In this document: positions 33,631 to 45,725 of the stretch, one piece after another
Layout: each line of letters begins with the position of its first letter
How positions within the stretch are numbered: position 1 is the stretch's first letter
Assembly: GCF_000003195.3 (NCBI RefSeq)
Contig: NC_012874.2
Span: 4,743,001 to 4,807,000 of the forward strand
Direction: 5' to 3'
From: Sorghum bicolor
Lineage: Eukaryota; Streptophyta; Magnoliopsida; Poales; Poaceae
DNA length: 64,000 nt
The notes under the pieces: generated by a model
Databases searched by the model: none
What the model was told of the DNA's origin: nothing
The model's input: the letters and a program-made list of their open reading frames with translations, nothing else
Made by a program: the position numbers and the translations under genes

Positions 33631-35195
33631 CACTACTACACAAATGATTTTAGGAGGTATTACCCAAACATTAACAAAGGTGAGCACAAAATTTAACCGC
33701 CTTCTAAAATACCAGGCTGTTAACAAAGGCGGTCATTTTTTTAACCAAGGCTGTCACGTTTACCCGTCTCATAAAATCAATTTATGGAGACGGTCAACAA
33801 ATAACCACCTCCTAAAATAGAATTACGGAAAAGTCCCACCTCCAAAAATTAGGCCATTTTTTGAAGACTGCTTAGGAAAATATGCATGAGGCTCGACAAA
33901 AGCTCGTATCCAATACACCTATTGGGCTTCTATATAAATAGAAGTTAGGGTTTCAGCTCAGTATCCCTATCACTCAGGCGTCTCGCTCCCTGAGCCGTCC
34001 TCTCCCTCCCTCAGTGTCTCTCCCTCCCTCCAGTGGCCCCTCTCCTCCCTCCGATGGTGGCACCCCATCTCTCTCTCCCTGCCTCGGTTGACGCAGACAT
34101 CCGTCCCTAGTGGCTCGGATGCGGCTGGCCCTGGCATGGTCATAGGTGGCCCTGGTACGAATGGATGCGCCACCGGCTACACGTATGGAGACGGCAAGAA
34201 CGCGGCCGACCTCGGCACGGACGTGCGCCTCGATGGTAGATGGTCACGGCGGTGCATTGTCGCTCCCCCACCCAAGCAGCGGCTAGATCCAACAACCATG
34301 AGTAGGCTTTGAGCAAGAAGGCATGGAGCTCGATCGGAGGGCGGCCGGATCTCAGTGGTGGGCTGCTTTCCCTGCCCCTCCACCTCTAGATCTAGTGGTG
34401 GGCGTTTTGATCCGATAGTGAGAGGCCGGATCCTGGCGGCGAGGCAGCGGAAGGCCAGATCCTAGTGGTGGGAGGCTGGATTGTGGCGGTGCGCATGGTC
34501 CAGGGTCCAAACCGTATGCCATATAACTTATTTGTGCAAGTTGTGGAAAATAACACAAGACAAATGTTTATGGATATAATATATTTGTGAGCTATGATGA
34601 ACTTCATTGTCATGATTGTGTATTGTTCAAAATGGAATTGGTGATGTTATGGCTCATTGATTGTATGTTTGATTGTATGATTAGTATTAATCTTGAGGGT
34701 AATGAATAACTGTGTTGTTATTTTCTATTATGGATAGCGTCTGACAGTTGGACGCTATATATTACTAGCGTCTTACTAATGGTCGCTATAAGTTTCTAAA
34801 AGGCGTCGAACGGTTGGTCGCATATCTTCAACGTACTGTCCAACGGTCGGTCGCTATATAAGTATGGTCGAACGCTAAAATTTATAGCGACGCCACTTAT
34901 GGGGACCGGCCAAGTTGGTCGGTATATGTTTATAGCGACCGTCCGTAGGTCGCTATACCGACTTATAGCGACCGTCCGTAGATCGCTATAGATAGGCTGT
35001 GGTATAGTGGATGACCCGTGGATGGGCTCGATGGGCCCATAGATGGACTCGGTGGGCCTGTTCACAAGTTTTTTTTTATTTTTCCTGTTTGATTTACGGA
35101 GGCAGGCAAAACAACCATCTCCATAAAGTCACCATTAAGACCTTTGATTGCAGGCTATTTCAATGCTCGCCTCTATTAAAAGTACTGTAGTAGTA
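33631..35195. mobile_element. Non-autonomous CACTA element, CACTACTACA family
   Basis: The left end is CACTACTACACAAATG. The right end is TGTAGTAGTA, which matches the left TIR except that the last G is A. The 3-bp target duplication ATA is exact (33628-33630, 35196-35198). Subterminal motifs such as AGGAGGTATTA, CCGCCTTCTAAAAT, CACCTCCAAAAAT and GGAGGCAGGC recur near both ends. The GC-rich middle (about 33960-34510) has repeated GATCCTAGTGGTGGG words and no recognisable domain. A second repeat set, TAGCGACCGTCCGTAGGTCG and TCGCTATA (about 34730-35000), looks like part of another element nested inside. Confidence 0.85.
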
Positions 35196-35198
35196 ATA

Positions 35199-37305
35199 GT
35201 TGCATGTTTGATTATTTCTCACGGAGAAGAATATTTGTAGCAATTGGCGAGGTAAAAGAAAATGATTTACTTGTTGGCCTTTGGTGAATCGGCCTTAATC
35301 TAAACGTACATATATATTTTTATCGTATTCTATTTTTCCTAGCTAATTATTCTAGGAGAAGATTGAGTTTGTCCATCCGGTACTTTATTTATCTGGCATT
35401 GTCATTTCAAGCAAATGCAACAATGACATTAAGTTAAAGGATGAAAGCAAAAGAGATGGACCAAGATAAGTAACATGTGTGCCCTGCTTGCATTAGATCC
35501 AAAGCAAGGTAGATCCAAATGTTCCATGGAGCAATAATGCATGCAGCAGCAACCACTCCATTATTGCTGTGTTAGGAGAAGTAGCCCTACTACATTTTTC
35601 GTCACAAAGTGTCATGGAGGGATTGAGCAAGTGCGATCCATATCTTGCATCGCAACAAGGTCAGCATGCATGCACGGATCATGAATGGTAACAACAATGT
35701 GATGGTGTACATCTCTCATATTTTAATTTGCAGCTTTGTACCACATATTCTCTCCTACCACAACAAGTATAATTAAGTGTACTAAGACATCGATATAATA
35801 TATGGTCCCAATATAGTATTTTTAAAAAAACTTCGTAATGTTTATAAAAATAATATTGTTTCATATAAAATAATATCATTTGCCTAGATGGCTATGAGAT
35901 TGCAAGACCGAATGGGGAGTTTTCTGTCTGGCTTTATATAGATCACATTTGGTTGAGATATAAGTTTCATAGTCGGTAAGGAAATCTATCGGTGGTGATG
36001 CGGCACCTTGAGTCCATATATATATATAACAAACAATATGCTTTATTAGATATATACTTTGTTGGGAGCAATATCCCTCGTAGGGTCCTCCTCCATTCAC
36101 ACAACATTACTTCGGATCCCCCTGGTCGGGCTTTTGAACCTGTTTTTGTTTTTGTAAAAGTCAAAAGCCAACCAAAGGGCCCAAAAGCCACAAGTGCTTT
36201 TGCCCAAAAGCAGCTTTTCTCGTAGTACAAATCCAAAAGCACCTCACCCCTTACTTTCACTGACTTTTGGGATCTGTTCAGTTTTTTCTAAAAGGCACGA
36301 GTGACCAACCAAACGGCTTTTGGCTTTCTCAAAGCCCACATCCCACAGCAGCTTTTCAAAAGCTCAAAGCTCACAGCAGCTTTTTCAAAAGTCACAGCCC
36401 AACCAAACACACCCTTCATCACCGGTGTGAGTCGAGATGTTTCCTCTTGCAAGGAACCCGAGAACCCTCTCCAGTCTTCATCTGAAAGGACCTTCTGAAG
36501 CGATGGGCCAGAGCCTACACAAATTTATCTTCAGAAGGTCTCTAAAAAGAAGACCAGGGCGCACCACCGGCCTCTCCTGAAGGGCAAACACGAAGACACC
36601 TTTGAGCAGTCCAAAACTACAACACTTTGAGCGAAGCCCTACTATGCCCGAGGAGGTGGCAATGTTTTGGAGGGTGGGCAGTAGCGATCGAGGACATTGA
36701 CACTAACTTAAAAAAGTCAATTTCGACTTGGATTCCTATATGGACTTAACTCAAAAGACCATTATAGTCCTTGAGTTTAACTTTCGCAAAATAAATAGCC
36801 TCTAGAATAAAGCAGGGATGACATAGTTCATTGGTGACAACTCCATCCCACACTCCAACTTTGTAATCATTTTCTCACCCTACACCATCCAAAAGTTTGG
36901 TCAAGGACAATATACTTCATGTTCTAGCAAAAAAGTTGGGTATCCTCAAATACCCATAAACCATTGTAGCTCCACCCCATAGCCAAAGATGCCCAAGGGC
37001 AACCCGGTGGCGTCCCTTAACTTTGTATTAAGCACCCACACCATCGAATGGAGATGGTAAGAGGGCACAAAAGAAGCTTGGAAGAAATGATTCATAGAAG
37101 ACAAAGGGGTGGAGAGCGAGGATGATATGTGGGCTCGATAATTTTTTTGTTTTTTATGGGTTAGCCATTAGCTACATCATGTGTTTGATTGGTAAAAACT
37201 ATTGACACGTCAGCTAAACCATGGTAGATTTGAGTTGAGTAGAGCCGAACAAATTGAACCTGACCTGACCCGAGCCCATTAGGTTTTGGCCTACCCATGA
37301 ACCTC
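35199..37305. other. Intergenic with a probable MITE at about 36125-36415
   Basis: No gene. 36125-36415 is rich in AGCAGCTTTT and CCAAAAGC and ends CCCAACCAAACACACCC, the reverse complement of a GGGTGTGTTTGGTTGGG start common in grass hAT-like MITEs. Its left end is unclear. 36480-37100 has retroelement-like scraps with no domain. Confidence 0.4.
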
Positions 37306-38570
37306 AGTGTGTGTTTAGTTTGTGGGATGAATGAGGACGGGATGGTCATCTATCTTGTTCTTACATGTATTTGGATGGACGACAACAGAGGATCGGTTGC
37401 CTCCCCGAGAAGAATATGTCGCCCAAATGCGGGATGTCTCGCACCTCGAAAACGGGAGGACGGGTTCATCCCCCTGCCAACGATGTCGTTTGACCATCCA
37501 CTCAAGCTGGTATTTCCTCCTCATCCTCAAGCGAGCTCATGGTGCTGTAGGAACTCATGCCCTCTTAAGAGCCCGAGCTCATGGCGATAGTGGTGGCTTG
37601 TTCCCTCTTGGCAGCACGTCGGCTCCTCTCTCATGGGGGTCGAGGTCGTAGCAAGGTGGGGAGGCACAACACTCTGGTTTCCTCTCATACGACACTAAGA
37701 AGATGAAATACGGCCAAAACAAACAAAAGGGGAACTCCCAACGGCAAGCAAAGAAGATAAGGTTCATCAAAAACAAAAATAAAATCAAGAAAATTATTAG
37801 AGAATGACAGGTGGGGTCCATGTATGTCAGATGGGTCCATAGATGATGTCTACTATTTTTTTAAAAAAAATCTAGGTGGCACTTCATTTATCACGGGCTA
37901 ATAAATCATTAGCAACAATTACAGCTACACTTCCAGGTAAAGAGTTTGAGATGATCTCCTCCCCATCAGTGCATACATAACCCAAGGCAGCCAGCTCATG
38001 AGCGGCCACATTACAAACTCTACTAACAAAAACGCACTCACAGCTAGAGAGATTTAAGTTTGACAATGACTTGATCTCCTCCACAAGATAACCAAAGGCC
38101 GAATCAGTGAAAGCCTCAGTTTTCAAAGCACTTAAAACCTCTTGGGTGTCAGTCTCCATAATCAGCAGGGAGTTCCCCAAGTTGACAGCCATCTGCAGTT
38201 CTTGAAGACAAGCGATCAGTTTCGCCTAGACGGCATTAAGGAGATGGTCGATCCTTCCCCTTCCATCTGTGATTACATCGCCATCTTTATCTCGCACGAG
38301 AAAGCCCCAGCTGCCGGACTTCGACTTTGGAGTAGGTAAGGAGCCATAGCATTTTAGTTTCAGGCTTCAGCACATCATCAGGCGGTCTGGTCCATTTCTG
38401 TCCACTTCGCCCACCCTGCGTTGGTCCTCCGACGGTGTAAAAAGTTGCATCATCCCATTCCTACAACTTACTCTAAAAACAAACAAGGATAACCATATTC
38501 CTGTAACCAAACACATCAGGAACGGGACCGTCACATCCTATTACATCCCAAAACCAAACATTGTGAATAA
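37306..38570. mobile_element. Possible TIR element carrying an RNase H fragment
   Basis: The left border GTGTTTAGTTTGTGGGATGA and the right border, reverse complemented as ATGTTTGGTTTTGGGATGTA, are imperfectly inverted. Between them lie a GC-rich stretch and the RNase H-like fragment at 37884-38340. No clear target duplication. The grouping into one element is inference. Confidence 0.35.
37884..38340 (-). pseudogene. RNase H-like (RVT_3) domain fragment
   Basis: The minus-strand frame encodes AKLIACLQELQMAVNLGNSL, LLIMETDTQEVLSALK and CECVFVSRVCNVAAHELAAL. This is the helix plus METD and VSRxxNxxAHxLA pattern of the RNase H domain found in plant LINE-type polyproteins and related proteins. 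Upstream codons (38340 to about 38230) continue the domain with WGFLVRDKDGDVI but are separated by an in-frame TAG at about 38229. No start, RT or zinc finger lies nearby. It is a dead fragment. Confidence 0.65.
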
Positions 38571-38702
38571 GGTCCTGCTGCCTAGAATTTTTTTTTATAG
38601 CTCTAATTCGAAATATTCATTTTGACTATTTTACATGCTAAATTACAGAAGTAGCCTGCCAGGCCCAAGTCCTGCTCGAAAATAGGCGCGATGTGTCTAG
38701 TG

Positions 38703-40345
38703 CACTACTGGAAACTAAAGATTTCCTGTCGGTTACCGACAATGCCTTTATTTTTTTCTGTCGGGGACCCGACAGAAAAACTCCGACAGGCCTAGCACGA
38801 CAGGGAATAAATGTTTTTCTGTCGGGCAAACTATTTTCCTGTCGGTTTGTTATTTGCCTTGTCGGTTGACCGCCCACAGAAAAATTCGTTGTCGACAGGT
38901 TTAGAATCATTTTTTTGTCGAAAGGTGACGACAAGGAAATACAAAAACCGACAAGGAAATACATTCTCTGTCGGATGGGGAACGACAAAAAAACAGAACT
39001 TACACCGACAGGAGAACACTTATTTTTTCCGTCGACCTTAGCCCGACAGAAAATAAAAATTTTCCATGTCAACTCTCCACCGACAGGAGAATTCAAACAA
39101 ACTGACATAAAATAAAAATTTTCCATGTCGACTCTCCACCGACAGGAGAATTCAAACAGACTGACAGAAAATAAAAATTTTCCATGTCGACTCTCCACCG
39201 ACAGGATAATTCAAACAGACTGACAGAAAATATGTTATTTATAATTGCATTCACCAGACCAGAAAAGAATCTTATACACCTCCAGCATCAGATCTGGGCA
39301 TTACAGTTATGGGTGTTAGCAACTTGGGGGTGGGATTGAGGCAACCATAACAGGGGTATAGAGAAGAGGGCAATACCTCGGGTGCGAGCAAAGACAGGTG
39401 GAGAATGCCGCCGAGTCGTGTGGTAGTCGAGGGAGGAAACGTCGTCGGTCCCCAAGGCAAGCCGCGCGAGGAGCCGAGGAGGTATGGCCGCGGCGCGAGA
39501 ATGGTCCACGCCAGGGAGCCTGACGAGACGAGCGACGAGAGATGGTCCAGTGGGGGAGGGCGGCCTCCATGCGGTGGAGGGTCGCGAGGGGAAGCTGGCG
39601 GCGCGCGTGGTGTGGAGGCGCGAGGGGAAGTGACGCCGTGCGGGGGAGATGCGAGGGGAAGCGGCACGGGCTGTGTGGCGGCGCACGGATAGGACTCTCG
39701 CTGAATCCTGAACTGGGGCTTGGTCACAATGCGGGCCGGAGGGGTTTTGGGGTTTCTTTATTTCTTTTTGCTGAGAGTTGAGTCACGGGCTTGTGGGCCT
39801 TCTCTTTGGGTTTGGCGCGCTGAAGCCCTTTGGCTTCCCGCCAGATATTTGGATTGGCGGCAATTCTACACGGAAAGTATTTTTCATGATATTTCAAAAG
39901 AGTTGGGTCACTGTAATTTGTCTTACAAGATCATAATGATTAGTGGAACCTTAATTTGGATATATGTACCGTAACGCGGGGGACAAGCCCCCCGCACCCC
40001 CCAAGTGACGACGAGGGCGTATACCAATGGCCGACTTCTGCCTCCGCTTCGCTCCGTCAGAAGTCGGCCTTTATAATGTGCAACTTAATTTAGAAACGTA
40101 ATTAACAAATTCCATGTGTGTTACGACAAATACCGACAGAAAAAACGTACCCCGACAGGAAAACACATACATTTCCTGTGTGTTGTTTATTTTTCTGTGG
40201 GTAACGTGTGCACCGACAGGTAATTATCCATTTCTTTATCGGTATCCTAATTTTTCTGTCGGTTGTCTAAACCCGACACGATAATTGTATTTTTTTTCTG
40301 TCGGTCTTGTTTATACTGACAGGAAATTTTCAGTTTCCAGTAGTG
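38703..40345. mobile_element. Complete non-autonomous CACTA element, CTGTCGG family
   Basis: The TIRs are perfect over 14 bases (CACTACTGGAAACT at each end). The 3-bp target duplication is GTG (38700-38702, 40346-40348). CTGTCGG / CCGACAG motifs are densely repeated at 38725-39240 and 40120-40325. A TTTTCCATGTCGACTCTCC unit is repeated three times at about 39060-39210. The GC-rich block 39270-39860 has long frames on both strands but no domain I can name. It may be captured sequence or an old promoter. Transposase is absent. Confidence 0.93.
39976..40069. other. Two strong hairpins inside the CACTA element
   Basis: GCGGGGG ACAAGC CCCCCGC spans 39976-39995 (7-bp stem). GGCCGACTTCTG, a 17-base pyrimidine-rich loop, and CAGAAGTCGGCC span 40029-40069 (perfect 12-bp stem). 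They are separated by 33 bases. Stems this clean are unlike the surrounding repeats. Their role is unknown. Confidence 0.8.
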
Positions 40346-40348
40346 GTG

Positions 40349-42213
40349 GATAGTCATGGACCGGATTATTTCGGTCCAAAATGGTCGGGGTTTTTTTTGG
40401 CCTGGGCCACAAAATGGTCAGATACAGTCGAGGTAGTCTAGCAAATGCTTTTGCAAATTCAGGGACCGTTATTCAATGAGAAAACTTGAACCGTGAAAAT
40501 AATCTAAGGAGTTAAAAATGTTTATCATTCATCTCTTTTCTTTAGCAAATTATCCTTCATCTTTTTTTTAAAATTACACAAGTATAGACACAGACACTCA
40601 ATATGCACGCAGCATGCATACTCACTCCTACGAATATGCGTATACAAATCTTATCTCTATAAGCATCTCTGAAAGACAGTGCCAACATATCTTGATATTG
40701 ATGAAGTCTCCACAAGCGTCTCACTGTCGACGAAAACATCACCTCCACTAAAAGCACAATATCGTTAAATTTCTGAAATAAATAGAAAAATACGTAAGCC
40801 AAGGTAAGAGAAAGTTGGACTACCCACGAAAGCCCACTTCTCCCTTCTCCGGCCCAACGCCGACAAAAATCGAAGCCACTTCATGCCGGTGTTCTGTACT
40901 CCTTTCCCCTTCGTCTTCCTGCTCATTGCAGAGCACGGAGCCACCGGCTGTGGCAGGCACGAAGGCAGGATCTCGTCTCAACCTAGCTCCTGCTAATTGA
41001 ATTCGTCGATTGAGGTTGGCTCGAACCTGGGCCACTCCGGCACTGTGATGATAGGATGAACCCCGCGCAGCCGAGGGTCTCCCTTCTACATTGTCACGAA
41101 CGAGATCTAGGCTCAGTGAGCTGCTCACCTTCTTCCTTGATGCTCACCCGTCCACGCTACAGAGTTTGTGTCTAGGGAGTCATGGTGGCATGGCAGGGAG
41201 CAGTGAAAAATCAAGCAGAGTTGACGGCTAGAGTCGTTTTCTTGGTTGTATGTAGATGTTCGAAGAAATGGTTGTTACACCATTAGTCATATTTTGATTC
41301 CTATACTGGAATTCATACATTGTGTACTCATTTATGTTGCATATGACTAAAGCTTTCTTCTTTTTCCTGTTATTGTAGGGAATGACAAAGTGCAAGGTGC
41401 ATTACACCAAATAGGAAGCATACACCTGAATTGAATATGGGAGAATATTTTTTTTTATCTGAACAAAGAACTGCTGACCAGCTGTGAAAGTATCCAATGG
41501 CAGGTGCATGGAATGGGGGCAGCATTTTGATTGTTGTTATTCTAATTTCCAATCCATGCTATTTAGAAGGATCTCCATGTTAGTCATTTTCCTTTACATG
41601 CTTGCTACACCTCAGGCATTATCACTATCACCTGTTCATGTAGTGTTGTTATGCTAAGTATCAGAATGGTTACCATAAATTACATCTACTTATTTTGTGA
41701 TATCGCCATTTTCCATTACTCACTTGAATATAATTTCGAATAAGGTGGGTGAATACCATAAATTACATCTACTTATTTTGTGATATCGCCGTTGTCCATT
41801 ACTCACTTGAATATAATTTTGAATAAGGTGGGTGAATACCATAAATTACATCTACTTATTTTGTGACATCGCCATTGTCCATTACTCACTTGAATATAAT
41901 TTCGAATAAGGTGGAGCATACTACAGACTTAATGAGGCCAAAATTCAGAGGAGAAAAAGCTGGACTAGCACTGCACATAATGAGGTATTTTTCACAGGAG
42001 TTCTCAGTGATGTGAGCATATTTAAACCATAATTTCACTGTGATAACATATCCAAGTATTATGGAGGGGTCTCCTTAGAGATCTCTTAATTAGATTGCTG
42101 CTTGCTACTTTTACAGAAGTTGCCAAAAAACCCAATATGGGGATGAAAGCCTACAAATAACTGAGTCTTCAAATAAGTAGATTACATGACATGGAAATTT
42201 TTACTATGCTAAC
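40349..42213. other. Intergenic upstream of the hAT element
   Basis: 40800-41150 is GC-richer with a 102-codon minus-strand frame, but no family or splice pattern supports a gene. 41200-42200 is AT-rich and resembles intron or UTR sequence, and holds the 83-bp triple repeat. Transcribed host sequence cannot be excluded. Confidence 0.35.
41672..41920. repeat. 83-bp tandem repeat, three copies
   Basis: Copies begin at 41672, 41755 and 41838 with ACCATAAATTACATCTACTT and contain TTTTGTGA(T/C)ATCGCC and CATTACTCACTTGAATATAA. Only a handful of substitutions separate them, so the expansion is recent. No open frame spans the array. Confidence 0.92.
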
Positions 42214-45200
42214 CAGCGACGGAGCTAGCAGCCGGTCAAGGCGGGCTTCAGCCCGGCCTAACAATCCTGAGCACATAGCGCCCCACCTAAGCCCCACCTT
42301 GATTTTTTATGTTTAATTATATAGATTGGGAAGGGCTGACAATTATTAGAGATAAAAAGAATACTCAATGTTTATTGGGCCAACAAAGGCTGAAGCCCAA
42401 TCCTAAAAAGTGGAGACATCTCTCCCTGTAACACACCCCTGCTCATCCCGTATCTGTATCCCCATCGCATATTCGCATCGCATCCGACTTGCGGCGGCGG
42501 CTTCGCATCGCACGGGGCGCGGACGGTGCGGCCGCGGCTCTACGGGCGACGGGGCGAGCGGTGCGGCCGCGGCTTTGCGGGCGGGCGCCGGCTTAAGCCT
42601 CATCAGACCCGCAGCGGCGGCTTCGCACGGGACGCGGACGGCGCGACCGCGGCTCTGCGGGTGGGCAGCGCGACTGCGGGCGGACAACGCCGTGAAGCTT
42701 TTGGGGCTGGGTAAGGCAGCAAGCCGGCAGCCAGCACCCAGCAGGAGCAGCCAAGCAGGCGGCAGCCGCGGCAGGAAGCCAGGAACCAGCCAGCAGGCAG
42801 AGGTGGTTTCTTATTTTCTTAACTGTAACATTGAATACGATGTGTTCATGTGTGTGACTGAATATTTGATTTATGATACGATTTGATTTTTTTTATATTA
42901 TCACTCATCAGCATGTCGAAAAGAACATTGACTTTGAACAATTACTTTTCAAGTTCAACTGGCAGCGGCTCAACTGCACATACTAATGAGAGTAGAAGTC
43001 AACCAAACCCAAAGAAACCGAGGAAAGAGTTTAGTCATTCAAACCTAATTGCTGACCCTGGACAACGCAAACCAATTGCTTCTTATGATCCAGCAATTAG
43101 AGACCAATTAAAGAGAGTGTATGCTTTGAGTGGTCCAACCCAACCTCATGAATTTCAATTTCCTTCTAAATGTATGGTTGGTCAATGGAGATCATTTCAA
43201 AAGATTTGGTTTGACGAATTTGATTGGCTAGAGTATAGTGAGTCCAAGGATGCTGCTTATTGCTTATATTGTTATCTTTTCTTTAATTCGGGGAAGACAG
43301 AAAAATTTGGAAGTTCTGTCTTTGCTCATCAAGGTTATCAAAATTGGAAGAATGCTAAGGATACTTTTCATAAGCATAGTGCTTCGAAGACTCATACAGA
43401 GGCCAGACTGAAGTGTGATGATTTTATGAACCAAAGGACAAGTGTGGGTCAAAGAATAGTTGAGGTAAGCACGGAGGAAGAAAAACGATATGAGATTCGG
43501 CTGACATCATCTTTAGATGTTGCAAGATTTCTCATATATCAAGGGCAACCTTTTCGTGGAGATGATGAGAGTTCTACTTCCCTCAACAAGGGTATGTTTA
43601 GAGAGATGGTTGATTGGTATAAGGATAAGGTAGATATAGTCAATGATGCATATGAAAAAGGTTCTAAAAATTGCCAGATGATATCTCCTGATATACAAAA
43701 GGATCTTGCAAAAGCTTGTGTTGAGGAAGTCACAGCTGTCAGTATTGATGAGATCCTTGGTAGAAAATTCTCAGTGCTTATTGATGAGTCTCGGGATGTA
43801 TCAATAAAAGAGCAAATGGCAGTGATTCTAAGGTTAGTATTCCACAGTTGCAATTTTGTTCATAGATTTTATTATAATTATTTCTGCAATTATACTAACA
43901 CATAAATAAATATACTGTGTAGGTTTGTGAATGATAAAGGGCAAGTGGTGGAGAGATTTCTTGGGCTTCAGCATGTTCAGAGTTGTACAGCTATTGCATT
44001 GAAAGAGGCTTTGGTCAGTATGCTTTCAAGTCACAATTTGTCTATCTCTATGCTTCGTGGGCAAGGGTATGATGGAGCCTCTAATATGAGAGGTGAATTT
44101 AATGGGGTCCAAAAACTGATCCGTGATGAGAATCCTTATGCTTTCTATGTGTATTGTTTTGCCCATCAATTGCAACTAGTGGTGGTTGCTGTTTCAACTT
44201 CTAGTGCAGATATTGCAGATTTCTTTAACTATGTTCCTTTAATAGTCACCAATGTGGGTGCATCTTGTATGAGAAAAGATGCGTTGCTTGCAAAGCATCA
44301 AGATGTGTTGCTAGAAAAGATTGAGAAGGGTGAGATTATGACTGGAAGAGGTTTAAATCAAGAAAGTAGCCTAGCTAGGCCAGGAGATACTAGATGGGGT
44401 TCACATCTTAAAACTTTGCTTCGCATTTTGGTGATGTGGGAGGCTATCATAGATGTGCTTGAGATAGTGAAGAAAGATTCTATTAAACCAAGAAATAACG
44501 GTGGAGCTTTAGGTTTAATTGAAAAAATGGAGAGCTTTGGTTTTGTGTTCATCCTGCATTTGATGATACAATTGTTGAGCATGACAGATATTTTGTCACA
44601 AGCTTTGCAAAAGAAGGATCAAGACATAGTTGAAGCAATGCATTTGATCTCAGATGTGAAAGATAGCTTGCAGGATATGAGGGAAAATGAATGGGAGCCA
44701 TTACTCAAAAGAGTGATAACATTTTGTGAGAAGAATGAGATTGAAGTGCCGGATATGGATAAGGAAATAAATGTTAGAGGGACATCTAAAAGAAGGAAGC
44801 AAAAGGTAACAAACATGCATTACTATCATGTTGAACTTTTTGTGGTCGCCATTGATGCCCTCTTGACTGAGATGAATCACCGGTTTAGTGAAACTAGTTC
44901 AGAGTTATTAGTATGTATGGCTGCTTTTAACCCAAGGAACTCCTTCTCTAATTTTGATGTGGACAAACTAGTGAGGCTTGCTGAAATTTATGCCGATGAT
45001 TTTGATATTGGTGAACTTGCTGTTTTGCCAAATCATCTTACACAGTTTGTCAACCATGCTAGAAGAACTCCAGACTTTCTTGGATGCACTGAGCTTGGAA
45101 AAGTTGCTGAAATTATGGTCAAGACTAAAATGCATACATCTTATAAATTGGTTTATCGTCTCATTGAGCTAATCTTGATACTACCGGTGGCAACAGCTTC

Positions 45201-45717
45201 AGTTGAGAGAATATTTTCAGCCATGAACATTATAAAGACAGATTTGCGCAATAAAATAGGTGATGAATGGCTCAATGATTTGATGATATGTTATACTGAG
45301 AAGGAGATATTTAGAAAGATTGATAATGGAAAGATCAAAAAGCGGTTTCAAAAGATGAAAAAGCGACGTATGTTATTGCCTAGAAAAGTAGTGGTACGCT
45401 CTATTCTCTTCTAAATTTATAATTTGGAGGTCCATATATGTATGACTAATAATTATGTCTATTTGCGTAGGTTGCAGCTTCGGAGGAATAATGTGGGGCA
45501 AGCGTGGTTATTAGTTTTGCAATTGGTCCTTTCAGTATTTATGAACTTCATCTTTTTTTCCATGACATATTTTGTGAATTTTTGTTGTTGGTCGACGTTT
45601 TCAATATAAGCTTGATTTATGCTATTATATATATGTCTATTGTGAGAGGGCCATAGTAGAGATAAATTGTCGTAGACTTGTTCAGCCCGCCCTAATTTTT
45701 TTCTGGCTTCGTCGCTG
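42214..45717 (+). mobile_element. Complete hAT transposon, potentially autonomous
   Basis: The TIRs are CAGCGACGGAGCTAG (left) and CAGCGACGAAGCCAG (right, reverse complemented), 13 of 15 matching. Flanking 8-mers ATGCTAAC (42206-42213) and ATTCTAAC (45718-45725) form a 7-of-8 target duplication. Near the ends GGCGGGCTTCAGCCC and TTCAGCCCGCCC also correspond. A GC-rich leader (42420-42790) with CGCGGCTCTGCGGGCG-type repeats precedes the transposase gene and probably contains its promoter and 5' exon. At 3.5 kb this is a normal size for plant hAT elements. Confidence 0.93.
42913..45491 (+). CDS. hAT transposase, ZMYM1/TTF zinc-finger type, 803 aa
   Basis: Exons 42913-43832, 43923-45393 and 45471-45491 join in frame to 804 codons including TAA. 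Introns are 90 bp (GTTAGT...TGTGTAG) and 77 bp (GTACGC...TTGCGTAG). The ATG at 42913 follows an acceptor-like TCATCAG, so an upstream non-coding exon is likely; an in-frame ATG at 42883 would then be intronic. The product starts MSKRTLTLNNYFSSS with a basic KKPRK cluster. It then has a TTF-type zinc finger (about residues 85-170: AAYCLYCYLF, SSVFAHQGYQNW, KHSASKTHTEA). A DUF4371-like catalytic region follows, with VLIDESRDVS near 293, GYDGASNMRG near 360 and CFAHQLQLV near 388. The C-terminal hAT dimerisation domain contains VATASVERIFSAMNIIKTDL. It acts by cut-and-paste of its own ends. No stop or frameshift is seen. Confidence 0.88.
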
Positions 45718-45725
45718 ATTCTAAC

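Noticed and set aside
39272..39860. Proline/serine-rich frames of 80-150 codons in the CTGTCGG CACTA element
   Set aside because: Overlapping frames exist on both strands, composition is biased by GC content, and there is no recognisable domain. Kept only as a GC-rich internal block.
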